A stretch of 64,000 nt of DNA, taken from NCBI GenBank assembly GCA_904419075.1, contig CAJFQM010000008.1:62001-126000 (forward strand), given 5' to 3'. Positions 9,278 through 17,503 of the stretch are shown piece by piece (the stretch's first letter is position 1; every line of letters starts with the position of its first letter). The notes under the pieces are model-generated. The model worked only from the letters and a program-made list of their open reading frames with translations, had not been told where the DNA came from and did no database searches. The position numbers and the translations under genes were made by a program. Source of the stretch: an uncultured Clostridia bacterium. GTDB taxonomy: Bacteria; Bacillota; Clostridia; Christensenellales; Borkfalkiaceae.

Positions 9278-9305
9278 GCGGCGGGATTTTTTCCCGCCGC
9301 TTTTT
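9271..9305 (-). terminator. Terminator after transketolase
   Basis: Stem GCGGCGGGA / TCCCGCCGC (9278-9300, loop TTTTT) flanked by A7 and T5, so it can stop transcription leaving tkt on the minus strand and also from the other side. Confidence 0.88.
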
Positions 9306-9308
9306 GAA

Positions 9309-11318
9309 TTACTTATTTGCCTTGGCGATGGAAGCCATTGCTTTTTCCGCGACGTTTTCTGCCGTGAAACCGAATTTCTCAAAGAGCAAGTTTGCGGGAG
9401 CGGAAGCGCCGAACGTCGTCATTCCGACGATTTCGCCGTCGTCGCCCGCGTATTTATACCAGCTGTAAGGGGAGCCGGCTTCTACGCATACTCTCGCTTT
9501 GACCGCCGACGGAAGGACGCTTTCCTTATACTCTGCGGTCTGCTTTTCAAATTCTTCGATGCAGGGCAAGGAAACCACGCGCGCCTTGACGTTCTTTTCC
9601 GCAAGCAGTGCCTTTGCCTTGACGCAGAGTTCCACTTCCGAACCCGTGCCGATGAGGAGAACGTCGGGCGTTCCTTCCGCATCTTCCAGCACATATCCGC
9701 CTTTCAGCGCCGCAAGGCCGCTGTTTTCATACTGCGGCAGGTTCTGTCTCGTGAGGACGAGCGCCGTGGGCTGGGTGCCCGTCAGCGCGGAAATCCACGC
9801 CGCCGCCGTCTCTTTGCCGTCCGCGGGACGATACACCTTCATTCCCGGAATGGAACGGAGAGAAATCAGCTGTTCCACAGGCTCGTGCGTGGGGCCGTCC
9901 TCCCCGACGCCGATGGAATCGTGCGTCATGATATACGTCACGGGAATATTCATGAGAGCCGCGAGGCGCATGGCGGGCTTGCAATAGTCGGAGAACACGA
10001 AGAAGGTCGCGCAGTACGCCTGTATTCCGCCGTGGAGCTGCATGCCGTTCGCTATCGCCGCCATCGCGTGTTCACGGATTCCGAAATGAATGTTTCTGCC
10101 TTCGTAGGAATCGGGCGCAAACGTCCCGTATTTGATTTCGTCCGTATCCTTCATGTCCGAAAGGTTAGAGGGAGCGAGGTCGGCACTGCCGCCCATGAGC
10201 TGGGGAATCACCGCCGCCAGCTTATTCAACACCACGGAAGAGGTCTGGCGGGTAGCCATGGGCTTATCGAACGCGAAGAGCTCTTCCATCGCTTCGAGGT
10301 CGGGCTTTTCGTTCGCCATCGCCGCTTTGTATTCCGCCGCGAGTTCGGGATAGGCGTATTCGTATTCCGCGAACATCTTCTTCCACTGCATTTCCTTTTC
10401 CGCGCCCGCGTTCGCCGCTAAGGCGCAATGCTCGAATACCTCCGCGGGGCAGTCGAACGCTTCCGTACACGGCCAGCCCAGCTTCTCCTTGGTCTTTTGA
10501 AGGTTCTCTTCGCCGAGGGGCGAGCCGTGGCACTTCGCCGTTCCTTCGAGCGGGGAACCGTAGCCGATTTTCGTGTGGCAGATGATGACCGTGGGTTTAT
10601 CCGTGCGCGCCTTCGCTTTTTCCACCGCGTCGGAAATCGCTTCGATATTATCGGGATCGGTGACGAGATCCACGTGAAGAACCTGCCAGTTCTGCGCCGC
10701 GAAACGCGCGCCGACGTTTTCCTTAAACGTCACGTCCGTGTCGCCTTCTATCGTGATGTTATTGTCGTCGTAGAAGAGTATGAGCTTTCCGAGCGCGTGC
10801 GTGCCCGCAAACGAACAGGTTTCGTAGGAAATTCCTTCCTCCAAACAGCCGTCGCCGCAGAGCGCATAGGTATAGTGATCTACGACGGGGAACCCGGGTT
10901 TATTATATTTTGCCGCCAAATGCGCTTCCGCAAGCGCCATGCCCACCGCGTTGGCGATTCCCTGTCCCAAAGGCCCCGTCGTCGTCTCGATGCCGACCGT
11001 ATGGCCGTATTCGGGATGGCCGGGAGTCTTGGAATCCAATTGACGGAAGTTCATCAGATCTTCCTTCTTCAAATCGTAACCGTAAAGATAAAGGAGAGAA
11101 TAATCGAGCATGGAGCCGTGACCCGCCGAAAGAATAAATCTGTCGCGGTCTTCCCACTTCGGATCCCTGGGATTGAATTTCAGGAAATTCTGGAAGAGTG
11201 CGTAACCGATCGGCGCGCTGCCCATGGGAAGCCCGGGATGACCCGATTTCGCCTTCTGAATTGCTTCCGCGGATAAGATTCTCACCGCGTTGATAGTGGT
11301 CTGTTGTACGTCCATCAT
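9309..11318 (-). CDS. tkt: Transketolase
   Basis: A 669-residue protein of full family length. It moves two-carbon units between ketoses and aldoses in the non-oxidative pentose phosphate pathway, using thiamine diphosphate. Visible features are KSGHPGLPMG near the start, the ThDP motif GDGCLEEGISYE...DDNNIT (about residues 155-185), GSADLAPSN at the start of the pyrimidine domain, and HDSIGVGEDGPTHEPVEQL. AGGAGA lies 5 nt before the ATG at 11318 and 8 nt before a second ATG at 11315; either could start translation. It follows the phosphohexomutase gene by 22 nt, so the two form an operon. Confidence 0.96.
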   Translation of the reverse strand: MMDVQQTTINAVRILSAEAIQKAKSGHPGLPMGSAPIGYALFQNFLKFNPRDPKWEDRDRFILSAGHGSMLDYSLLYLYGYDLKKEDLMNFRQLDSKTPGHPEYGHTVGIETTTGPLGQGIANAVGMALAEAHLAAKYNKPGFPVVDHYTYALCGDGCLEEGISYETCSFAGTHALGKLILFYDDNNITIEGDTDVTFKENVGARFAAQNWQVLHVDLVTDPDNIEAISDAVEKAKARTDKPTVIICHTKIGYGSPLEGTAKCHGSPLGEENLQKTKEKLGWPCTEAFDCPAEVFEHCALAANAGAEKEMQWKKMFAEYEYAYPELAAEYKAAMANEKPDLEAMEELFAFDKPMATRQTSSVVLNKLAAVIPQLMGGSADLAPSNLSDMKDTDEIKYGTFAPDSYEGRNIHFGIREHAMAAIANGMQLHGGIQAYCATFFVFSDYCKPAMRLAALMNIPVTYIMTHDSIGVGEDGPTHEPVEQLISLRSIPGMKVYRPADGKETAAAWISALTGTQPTALVLTRQNLPQYENSGLAALKGGYVLEDAEGTPDVLLIGTGSEVELCVKAKALLAEKNVKARVVSLPCIEEFEKQTAEYKESVLPSAVKARVCVEAGSPYSWYKYAGDDGEIVGMTTFGASAPANLLFEKFGFTAENVAEKAMASIAKANK

Positions 11319-11340
11319 AATATCTCCTAATTTTTATTTT

Positions 11341-12867
11341 TTAATTTTCTGCCTCGCCCGCCGCGCTTTTTAACGCCGACAGATCGAGAAAATCATACTG
11401 CTTCAAAAACGTATAGAGCTCCCGGGCGATCTTCTTCGCTCCGCCCTTTGAATTGCTCTCCACGTTGACGGGAAGAATGGGTTCGTGCAGGCTCAATCGC
11501 ACCAGTGCCCAGCCGTCGCCGTGCTCCTTATCGAAATTCAGGCGTATTCCCTCGTGGTTTTCGGGCGCGGGGGAAACGTAAGAAAGTCCCGCCGCGTGCG
11601 CTTTGAGCTCCTCGATCACGCGATTGCCCAGCGCTTTGAAATCGCAACCCTTCATAAACGTCGGACGGTATTCCGCCGCTTCTTCGGGTTCGGGAAGGTC
11701 CGAAATGAGGTCCGTGAGCTTTTGCCCCGCTTTCGCAGCCTCCGAAAGCGCAATCAAGAGTCTCGTGACGAGATACGCACCGTCGTCGAGAAAATAATTC
11801 TCCTTCAAGGCGGCGTGCCCGCTCGTCTCTATCGCGAGGGGAGTATATTCTCCCGCCTCGTTTAAGCGGATCGCTTCGTTGATGACGTTTTTATATCCGC
11901 GCTTGAAGCGGCAATGCTTTCCGCCGTGCGCCGCGATAAACGACGAAAGACCGTCGGAAGTGACCGAATCGGTCACGATCGTACCCGCCTTTTCGCGCAA
12001 AAGAACTGCGGAAATGAGCGCTATCAGGCGATTGCGGTTGATTTCTTCGCCCTTCTCGTCCACGGCGCCCGCTCTGTCTACGTCCGTGTCGAAAATAATT
12101 CCAAAGTCCGCATGGTTGCGCTTCACCGCCTCGCAGACGGAGCGCATCGCCGTTTCGTTTTCGGGGTTGGGGATATGATTGGGAAAACGGCCGTCCGGCT
12201 CCAAAAACTGCGAACCCGTCGTATCCGCTCCGAGCGGCTTCAAGACTTTATCCACGTAAAATCCGCCCGCTCCGTTCCCCGCGTCTACGAGAATCCGCTT
12301 GCCCTTCAAGGGCTGCGTTTCGCCCGTCGCACGGCGGACCTTTTCGACGAGATCCTGCGCGTAGGCGTCGAGATACGGCTTTTCTATCCTGCTTCCGCCC
12401 GCCTTTTCGGGAAACGGCGCCTCGGAGGCGAGAGTGAGGATTTCTTTGACGTCCTCCGATTCCAGACCGCCTTCCGCCGTAAAAAATTTCAGGCCGTTGC
12501 GGTTGAAGGGAAGGTGGCTGGCCGTAATCATCACCGAGCCGTCTGCGGACCATCGTTCGTCTTTTAAGAGCATGAACATGGACGGCGTAGAGGAAAGATG
12601 CGTGAAAATCGCAACGTTGCCCGTCCGCTCTATCCCTTTCAGCACGCTTTCGGATAGCGCAGGGGAGGAAATTCTCGAATCGTGACCCACCGCGATGCGC
12701 AAAGGGGATTTCCCCGTCCGCCTGCAAAGCCACTCCGCAAACGCTTCCGCGATCGCTTCCGCGGCTTCGGGCGTGAGGTTGACCTCTTCGCCCGCGATCC
12801 CTTCCGTCGCGATGCCCCGGACGTCCGTTCCGTTTTTCAGCTGCAAATATTCCCGTAAAGTCATCAT
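11341..12867 (-). CDS. Phosphomannomutase/phosphoglucomutase (alpha-D-phosphohexomutase)
   Basis: About 508 residues from ATG ATG at 12867/12864. It interconverts hexose 1- and 6-phosphates. I see the phosphoserine loop TASHLPFNRNGLKFF, the Mg site DTDVDRAGAVD, the sugar-binding loop ETSGHAALKEN and a C-terminal phosphate-binding NHEGIRLNF. The reading frame continues to 12978, but the promoter sits inside that extension, so the shorter start is preferred. Only a GGAG about 15 nt upstream is visible, a long spacing. It is first gene of an operon with tkt, which links sugar-phosphate supply to the pentose pathway. Confidence 0.92.
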   Translation of the reverse strand: MMTLREYLQLKNGTDVRGIATEGIAGEEVNLTPEAAEAIAEAFAEWLCRRTGKSPLRIAVGHDSRISSPALSESVLKGIERTGNVAIFTHLSSTPSMFMLLKDERWSADGSVMITASHLPFNRNGLKFFTAEGGLESEDVKEILTLASEAPFPEKAGGSRIEKPYLDAYAQDLVEKVRRATGETQPLKGKRILVDAGNGAGGFYVDKVLKPLGADTTGSQFLEPDGRFPNHIPNPENETAMRSVCEAVKRNHADFGIIFDTDVDRAGAVDEKGEEINRNRLIALISAVLLREKAGTIVTDSVTSDGLSSFIAAHGGKHCRFKRGYKNVINEAIRLNEAGEYTPLAIETSGHAALKENYFLDDGAYLVTRLLIALSEAAKAGQKLTDLISDLPEPEEAAEYRPTFMKGCDFKALGNRVIEELKAHAAGLSYVSPAPENHEGIRLNFDKEHGDGWALVRLSLHEPILPVNVESNSKGGAKKIARELYTFLKQYDFLDLSALKSAAGEAEN

Positions 12868-12949
12868 CTTAGTATGTATCGGCTCCAAATAGAAAGGCGA
12901 ATGCCTCAAAATCGTGAGCGTATAAATTTCTTTATGCCACTCTATCTCT

Positions 12950-12978
12950 ATTATAACGGTTTTCGGCATAATTTTCAA
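12950..12978 (-). promoter_or_regulatory. Sigma-A promoter for the phosphohexomutase-tkt operon
   Basis: On the minus strand TTGAAA (12978-12973), 17-nt spacer, TATAAT (12955-12950). The predicted leader is about 75 nt. Its position excludes the longer reading frame starting at 12978. Confidence 0.8.
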
Positions 12979-13178
12979 GTCTTTTGAGAAAAATTATTGT
13001 AAAAATTTTCTCGCGGCGCATAATTATCGCTTTTTTCGCCTCGGAAGAGCAAAAACTTACGAAATCGTAAGGATAAAAACAGATTCCGTTAGAAAAAATT
13101 TACGCCGGGAATGATATTATAAAAATAGAAATGACAAAATTTTATTAATTCCGCTTTAATATATTTTTCCCTATATCG

Positions 13179-13207
13179 TTGACAGAAATATTTTTATGTG
13201 TTATAAT
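13179..13207 (+). promoter_or_regulatory. Sigma-A promoter for the first degV gene
   Basis: TTGACA (13179-13184), 17-nt spacer, TATAAT (13202-13207), perfect consensus. The ~250 nt between it and the divergent promoter are AT-rich with no gene visible. Confidence 0.85.
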
Positions 13208-13256
13208 AAATTTGTCATAAATTTTTATGATAATGAAAAAGTTCGGAGAAATTAGT

Positions 13257-14156
13257 ATGATTCAGTTTGCCGTGTCCAGCGATTCGACCTGCGATTTATA
13301 TAAAGATTATATCGAAAAGCGCGAAATTTGGTTCGCTCCGCTCACCTTTACTTTGGAAAAGAACGGAAAACAGGAAGAGGGTGTCGACGCGTTTTCCTGC
13401 TATCAGGATTACGTCGATTTCTATCAGAAAGTTCGGGCGGGTTCTTTCCCTCGTACTTCCATGCTCAATTATGAGTCCCATTGCGAACATTTCCGCAAAA
13501 TGGCCCGCGCGGGCGTCAAAGACGTCCTGCATTTCAGCATTTCCTCGGGACTCGCGCGCACCGTTTCCGTCGCCAAACAGGCGGCGGAGGAAGTGAAAAA
13601 GGAATACCCCGAATTCAATCTCTATTCCGTCGACCCTCTCACCGCCACCATCGGACAGGGCATGCTGGTTTCTATGGCCTGCGACATGCGCGATCAGGGC
13701 ATGTCCGCCAAAGACGCTTACGACAAGCTCATGGAAATCAGATTGAGGATTCAGCACTGCATTATCCCCAACGATCTCTTTTATCTCATGAAGGGCGGCC
13801 GCGTTTCCGCCGTCTCCGCCGTATTCGGCACGGCGCTCAACATCAAGCCCATGATCATCTTCGATTCCGAAGGAAAACTCAAAGTCATCGGCAAGATGCG
13901 CGGCATGAAAAAGGCCTTCAATTTCGTCCTCGAATCGCAGGAAAAGGCGCCTATGGACGAAAATAAAATCGCCGTCATCGTCCATACCGACAACGAGGAG
14001 GGCGCAAACGAGCTCGCCGATATGGTAGAGGCAAAATGGGGCGTAAGACCGAAAATCGTCATCATGGGACCCGTCATCGGAGCTCACGTCGGTCCCGGTT
14101 CCGTCTCCTGCGGATGGGTCAGCGTCAAGACGAGAAAGGAACTCACGGGCTTTTAA
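13257..14156 (+). CDS. DegV-family fatty-acid-binding protein
   Basis: 299 residues from the ATG at 13257, chosen because GGAG at 13245-13248 lies 8 nt upstream; an upstream ATG at 13227 lacks a site. Family marks are the opening AVSSDSTCDLYKDY, the FPRTSM loop with Ser, the LHFSISSGLARTVSVAKQAAEE segment, MKGGRVSAVSAVFGTALNIKPMI, and the C-terminal MGPVIGAHVGPGSV. In other Bacillota these are FakB proteins that present fatty acids to the kinase FakA. No fakA is in this window. A second DegV gene lies 2.2 kb away on the other strand. Confidence 0.93.
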   Translation: MIQFAVSSDSTCDLYKDYIEKREIWFAPLTFTLEKNGKQEEGVDAFSCYQDYVDFYQKVRAGSFPRTSMLNYESHCEHFRKMARAGVKDVLHFSISSGLARTVSVAKQAAEEVKKEYPEFNLYSVDPLTATIGQGMLVSMACDMRDQGMSAKDAYDKLMEIRLRIQHCIIPNDLFYLMKGGRVSAVSAVFGTALNIKPMIIFDSEGKLKVIGKMRGMKKAFNFVLESQEKAPMDENKIAVIVHTDNEEGANELADMVEAKWGVRPKIVIMGPVIGAHVGPGSVSCGWVSVKTRKELTGF

Positions 14157-14289
14157 GCATTAAGGAAAAACGAAACAGAGAAGGAGCTGAATTCGCAACG
14201 GAACAGAGGCCGCAACGGGCTTCGGACTTTGCAACGGAGCGGAAACAAAACGGAAAAAGAAAATTACGTTCCGTCGGAAAATAATAAAA

Positions 14290-14325
14290 AAACGCGCGCA
14301 AAACGATTGAAAATTGCGCGCGTTT
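14290..14325 (+). promoter_or_regulatory. Perfect inverted repeat overlapping the proS promoter
   Basis: Arms AAACGCGCGCAA (14290-14301) and TTGCGCGCGTTT (14314-14325) are perfect 12-bp complements with a 12-nt loop that contains the -35 box. It could be an operator for proS or the terminator of the degV gene upstream; the T-run is only three. Confidence 0.6.
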
Positions 14326-14335
14326 GCTGTATAAT
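14307..14335 (+). promoter_or_regulatory. Sigma-A promoter for proS
   Basis: TTGAAA (14307-14312), 17-nt spacer, TATAAT (14330-14335), about 30 nt before the ATG at 14366. Confidence 0.8.
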
Positions 14336-14365
14336 GAATAAAATAATTGTTTCCGAGGTTTATTT

Positions 14366-15796
14366 ATGGCAAAAGAGAATCAATTCGTCGAACAAATCGC
14401 AGATATCGACGCCGATTTCCCTCAGTGGTATACCGACGTCGTGTTAAAGACAAAGCTCGTCGATTACGGCCCCGTCAAAGGCACGATGGTCATAAGACCT
14501 TACGGCTATGCCATTTGGGAAAACATTCAGAAAGAAATGGATAAGCGCTTTAAGGCGCAGGGTGTGGAAAACGCTTATTTCCCGCTCCTCATCCCCATGA
14601 GCTTCTTTACAAAGGAAGCCGAGCACGTGGAAGGGTTTGCGCCCGAAATCGCCGTCGTTACCGTCGCCGGGGGAGAACCGCTCGCGGAGCCGCTCGCCAT
14701 AAGACCTACTTCCGAGACGATTATCGGTACCATGTACTCCAAATGGATACAATCTTACCGCGATCTGCCCCTTAAAATCAATCAGTGGTGTAACGTCATG
14801 CGCTGGGAAAAGACCACTCGGCCTTTCCTCCGCACGAGCGAATTCCTCTGGCAGGAGGGACATACCGTTCACGCCACCGCAGAGGAAGCCGAAGAAGAAA
14901 CTCAGAAAATGCTGGAAATTTATAAAGAATTTGCCGAAAATTGCCTCGCCATTCCCGTCATCACCGGCAAAAAGACGGAAAAGGAAAAATTCGCCGGCGC
15001 CGTGGCCACCTACGGCATGGAAGCGATGATGCACGACGGCAAGAGCTTACAGGCAGGCACCAGTCACTATCTCGGGCAGAATTTCGCCTCCGCTTTCGAT
15101 ATTCAGTTCCTCGATAAGGACGGAACGCACAAGACGGCGTATACTTCCTCGTGGGGAGTCTCTACCCGCCTTATCGGCGCGATCATCATGACGCACGGAG
15201 ACAGCCGCGGATTGGTGCTTCCGCCCGTCGTCGCGCCCGTACAGTGCGTCATCGTGCCGATTGCCGCGAAAAAGGCGGGCGTTTCGGAGGCCTGTGCAAA
15301 ACTTCGGGACGAGCTCGAACAAGCGGGCGTGCGCGTCAAGCTCGACGACAGCGAAAACAGCCCCGGCTGGAAATTCAACGAATGGGAGATGAAGGGCGTT
15401 CCCGTGCGTATCGAACTCGGCCCCAGAGACCTCGAAGCGGGAAAAATTCTCTGCGCGCGTCGGGATACCCTCGAAAAGTCGGAGATGGCTTTGAGCGGGG
15501 CCGCGGACGGGATTCGCGCTCTGCTTCAAACCGTACAGAAGGACATGCTGGAAGCGGCCAGAAAACGCCGCGACGGCCGAATCGTGTATGCGAAGGACAT
15601 GGACGAAATTCTTGCGGGCGTGGAAAACGGAAACTTCGTCAAGGCGGGCTGGTGCGGCTGCCGCGAGTGCGAGGATAAAATCAAGGAAAAGACCGCCGCG
15701 AGCGCCCGCGTCTACGCAGAGGGCGAAACCGCCGAAACCTGCGCCGTCTGCGGCAAAAAGGCAAAACACATGATTATTTACGCCCGCGCCTATTGA
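14366..15796 (+). CDS. proS: Prolyl-tRNA synthetase, short (eukaryote/archaeal-type)
   Basis: A 476-residue protein, the length of the ProRS type lacking the bacterial editing insertion. Class II motifs are visible: the PYGYAIWENIQ motif 1 region, RPTSET, motif 2 around VMRWEKTTRPFLRTSEFLWQEGHT, and a C-terminal zinc domain with CGCRECE and CAVCGKK, ending in YARAY. It attaches proline to tRNA-Pro. GAGG about 8 nt upstream serves as the ribosome site. It is monocistronic, with its own promoter and a strong terminator. Without a cis-editing domain, Ala-tRNA-Pro clearance would need a free-standing editor, not seen here. Confidence 0.96.
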   Translation: MAKENQFVEQIADIDADFPQWYTDVVLKTKLVDYGPVKGTMVIRPYGYAIWENIQKEMDKRFKAQGVENAYFPLLIPMSFFTKEAEHVEGFAPEIAVVTVAGGEPLAEPLAIRPTSETIIGTMYSKWIQSYRDLPLKINQWCNVMRWEKTTRPFLRTSEFLWQEGHTVHATAEEAEEETQKMLEIYKEFAENCLAIPVITGKKTEKEKFAGAVATYGMEAMMHDGKSLQAGTSHYLGQNFASAFDIQFLDKDGTHKTAYTSSWGVSTRLIGAIIMTHGDSRGLVLPPVVAPVQCVIVPIAAKKAGVSEACAKLRDELEQAGVRVKLDDSENSPGWKFNEWEMKGVPVRIELGPRDLEAGKILCARRDTLEKSEMALSGAADGIRALLQTVQKDMLEAARKRRDGRIVYAKDMDEILAGVENGNFVKAGWCGCRECEDKIKEKTAASARVYAEGETAETCAVCGKKAKHMIIYARAY

Positions 15797-15863
15797 GCGG
15801 ACGAATTTGAAAGATCAGGCGGTCGTCCTCGACATTTTATAAAAATTTTTTGAGCAAGCAAAA

Positions 15864-15896
15864 GCGGCCCGCCGAGGAACGGCGGGCCGCTTTTTT
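15864..15896 (+). terminator. Strong terminator after proS
   Basis: An 11-bp perfect stem GCGGCCCGCCG / CGGCGGGCCGC (15864-15874 and 15880-15890), 5-nt loop, then T6. Confidence 0.95.
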
Positions 15897-15928
15897 AGGA
15901 TTATGGTGAAGTGTGAGCAAAATAATGT

Positions 15929-16222
15929 TCAGGCGCGGAGCGCTTCCGAAAGATTTTCCGCGTATACATAAGTGTCAAAGAGGTTCGCGCCCGAATCCGC
16001 TTTGTCGAAAACCTTCTGCAAGCAGTCGGAGGAAACCGGATCCGTGACGAAGATCTTCCTTTCGGGATACTTTTTCATGAGATTTATCGCTTTCTGCGCC
16101 GTTCTCCCTTCAAAATATTCGGACGGGGAACCTACAATGACGAGATCGCTTCCCGCTCCGAGTGCGCCTTCCAATTCGGCTTCCGCCGCGTTGTCTTTGA
16201 AAATTTTGAAATTTGTTTCCAT
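15929..16222 (-). CDS. Small protein of unknown function
   Basis: 97 residues. The AAGGAG 7 nt before its ATG (complement of 16230-16235) supports it as a real gene. The sequence alternates short hydrophobic strands and charged helices (SDLVIVGSPSEYFEG; RKIFVTDPVSSDCLQ), like part of a Rossmann- or flavodoxin-like fold, but I recognise no family. It lies 126 nt downstream of a DegV gene in the same direction and may be read through from it. Confidence 0.6.
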   Translation of the reverse strand: METNFKIFKDNAAEAELEGALGAGSDLVIVGSPSEYFEGRTAQKAINLMKKYPERKIFVTDPVSSDCLQKVFDKADSGANLFDTYVYAENLSEALRA

Positions 16223-16335
16223 AAACGTTCTCCTTATCTTAGATTTTTTATATTATGGGGATTTTTATATTAGAGACAGGGATAGTAACGGCAGAATATA
16301 AGCCGAAACGGAGGACGGTCACGGCGGGAATATAA

Positions 16336-16350
16336 AAGCCGAGACGGCTT
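16336..16350 (-). terminator. Weak hairpin overlapping the stop of the second degV gene
   Basis: AAGCCG-TCT-CGGCTT on the minus strand followed by TTATATT. The 6-bp stem starts at the stop codon. A weak or partial terminator. Confidence 0.35.
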
Positions 16351-17224
16351 ATTCGCGTATCTTTCCCTTGAAAAATACCGCGATGATCCCCGGGCCTCCG
16401 TGCGTACCCATGACCGGATCCATATAATTGATGAGAAAACGGCGCTTTCCCAGACGTTCTTCCAAAAGCGCTTGAAGCCGAAGCGCTTCCTCCTCGCAGT
16501 CCCCGTGCGCGATAAAAACAGGATCCTCGGGGGAGAGCTCCGCGCGCTTTTTCGCTTCGTCGGCGAGCGCTTCCAAAGAGCGCTTGCGGCCGACGATTTT
16601 TGCGATGGGCGCAAGCGTTCCCTTAGGCGTCGCGTGCAGCAGGGGCTTTATTTTAAGCAGCTTCCCCACGACCGCCACCGCGCCCGAAATTCGGCCGCCT
16701 TTTCTTAAAAATTCCAGATCGTCCACCGTGAAAAGGTGCTGGATACGGCGTTTGAGCTTTTCTCCGTAAGCGCATACCTCTTCGAACGTCGCTCCCGCTT
16801 CCGCTTTCTCGATGAGATATTCGATCAGCATTCCCTGACCCATCGAACCGCTGAGGGAATCCAGCACGTACGCCTTGCGGTCGGGATAGAGCTCGGTGAG
16901 TTCGTTCGCCGCGACGGTAAACGAGGACGCCGTTCCCGAAAGGGCGGAAGAAAATGCGACGATGAGGACGTCGCGCCCCTTTTTGAAAGATTTCTCTATC
17001 TGCGGACGGGCCTGCTCGGCCGTTACCTGAAACGTATGGCAGTCGCTTCCCGTACGCAGGCGGGCGTAAAGCTCCTTTAAGGGGAGCGTTTCATTCTCCG
17101 CGCCTCCGTATGTCTTTCCGTCTACCGTATAGCCCAAAGGAAGTACGGCAATCTCGTTTGCTTCCGTAAATTCCTGCGGCATTCCGCAGCACGAATCCGT
17201 GATGATGTCAAAATTTCTTTCCAT
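16349..17224 (-). CDS. DegV-family fatty-acid-binding protein (second copy)
   Basis: 291 residues; AAGGAG lies 10 nt before the ATG at 17224. It opens with FDIITDSCCGMPQEF and keeps the DegV core: CHTFQVTAEQARPQIEKSF, FSSALSGTASSFTVA, LDSLSGSMGQGMLIEYL, FLRKGGRISGAVAVVGKLLKIKPLL and MDPVMGTHGGPGIIAVFFKG. The Ser-rich loops that contact the fatty-acid carboxylate are present. It differs strongly from the 13257 copy, so the two probably hold different acyl chains. It has its own promoter. Confidence 0.93.
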   Translation of the reverse strand: MERNFDIITDSCCGMPQEFTEANEIAVLPLGYTVDGKTYGGAENETLPLKELYARLRTGSDCHTFQVTAEQARPQIEKSFKKGRDVLIVAFSSALSGTASSFTVAANELTELYPDRKAYVLDSLSGSMGQGMLIEYLIEKAEAGATFEEVCAYGEKLKRRIQHLFTVDDLEFLRKGGRISGAVAVVGKLLKIKPLLHATPKGTLAPIAKIVGRKRSLEALADEAKKRAELSPEDPVFIAHGDCEEEALRLQALLEERLGKRRFLINYMDPVMGTHGGPGIIAVFFKGKIRE

Positions 17225-17273
17225 AAATCCTAAACTCCTTAAATCAAATGGTCTCTGTTTTCATCATATGTTT

Positions 17274-17302
17274 ATTGTATATGGAGTATTGACAAATTTC
17301 AA
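17274..17302 (-). promoter_or_regulatory. Sigma-A promoter for the second degV gene
   Basis: On the minus strand TTGAAA (17302-17297), 17-nt spacer, TACAAT (17279-17274), about 45 nt before the ATG. Confidence 0.7.
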
Positions 17303-17407
17303 CCTATTCAAAAGCAAAATCCCTCTACTGTAAAAAATGCGGTTTTCTATCGCGTTTTTTCGCTATTCTATCTGTTTCGGTTGTAAAGTAGAGTGTATAA
17401 AACGAAC

Positions 17408-17422
17408 TCTACCGAGGGTAGA
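17408..17422 (+). promoter_or_regulatory. Palindromic operator-like site TCTACC-GAG-GGTAGA
   Basis: A perfect 6+3+6 palindrome between the second degV gene and the XRE regulator. It lies 7 nt after a TATAAA (17396-17401), and related half-sites occur at 17322 (CTCTACTGTA) and 17387 (AGTAGAG). The same site class recurs twice near 52.3 kb, and GGTAGAAACG is shared word for word. Confidence 0.55.
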
Positions 17423-17468
17423 AACGAATAAAAAAAGCGGCTTTTTCCGCAAAAAAGCATGTACCTGC

Positions 17469-17497
17469 TTGACGAATCGAAAAAAAAATGTTATCAT
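17469..17497 (+). promoter_or_regulatory. Promoter giving a predicted leaderless XRE-regulator mRNA
   Basis: TTGACG (17469-17474), 17-nt spacer, TATCAT (17492-17497). Only six bases separate the -10 box from the ATG at 17504, so transcription should begin at or next to the start codon. Confidence 0.6.
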
Positions 17498-17503
17498 AGC
17501 GTT

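Noticed and set aside
8882-9382. 166-codon minus-strand frame encoding repeated Phe/Leu/Pro-rich peptides
   Set aside because: It crosses the tkt terminator and overlaps the tkt 3' end. It is open only because the strand is pyrimidine-rich, and it has no ribosome site.
12868-12978. N-terminal extension of the phosphohexomutase to an ATG at 12978
   Set aside because: A consensus promoter occupies 12950-12978, inside this extension, and the extra residues do not resemble the family.
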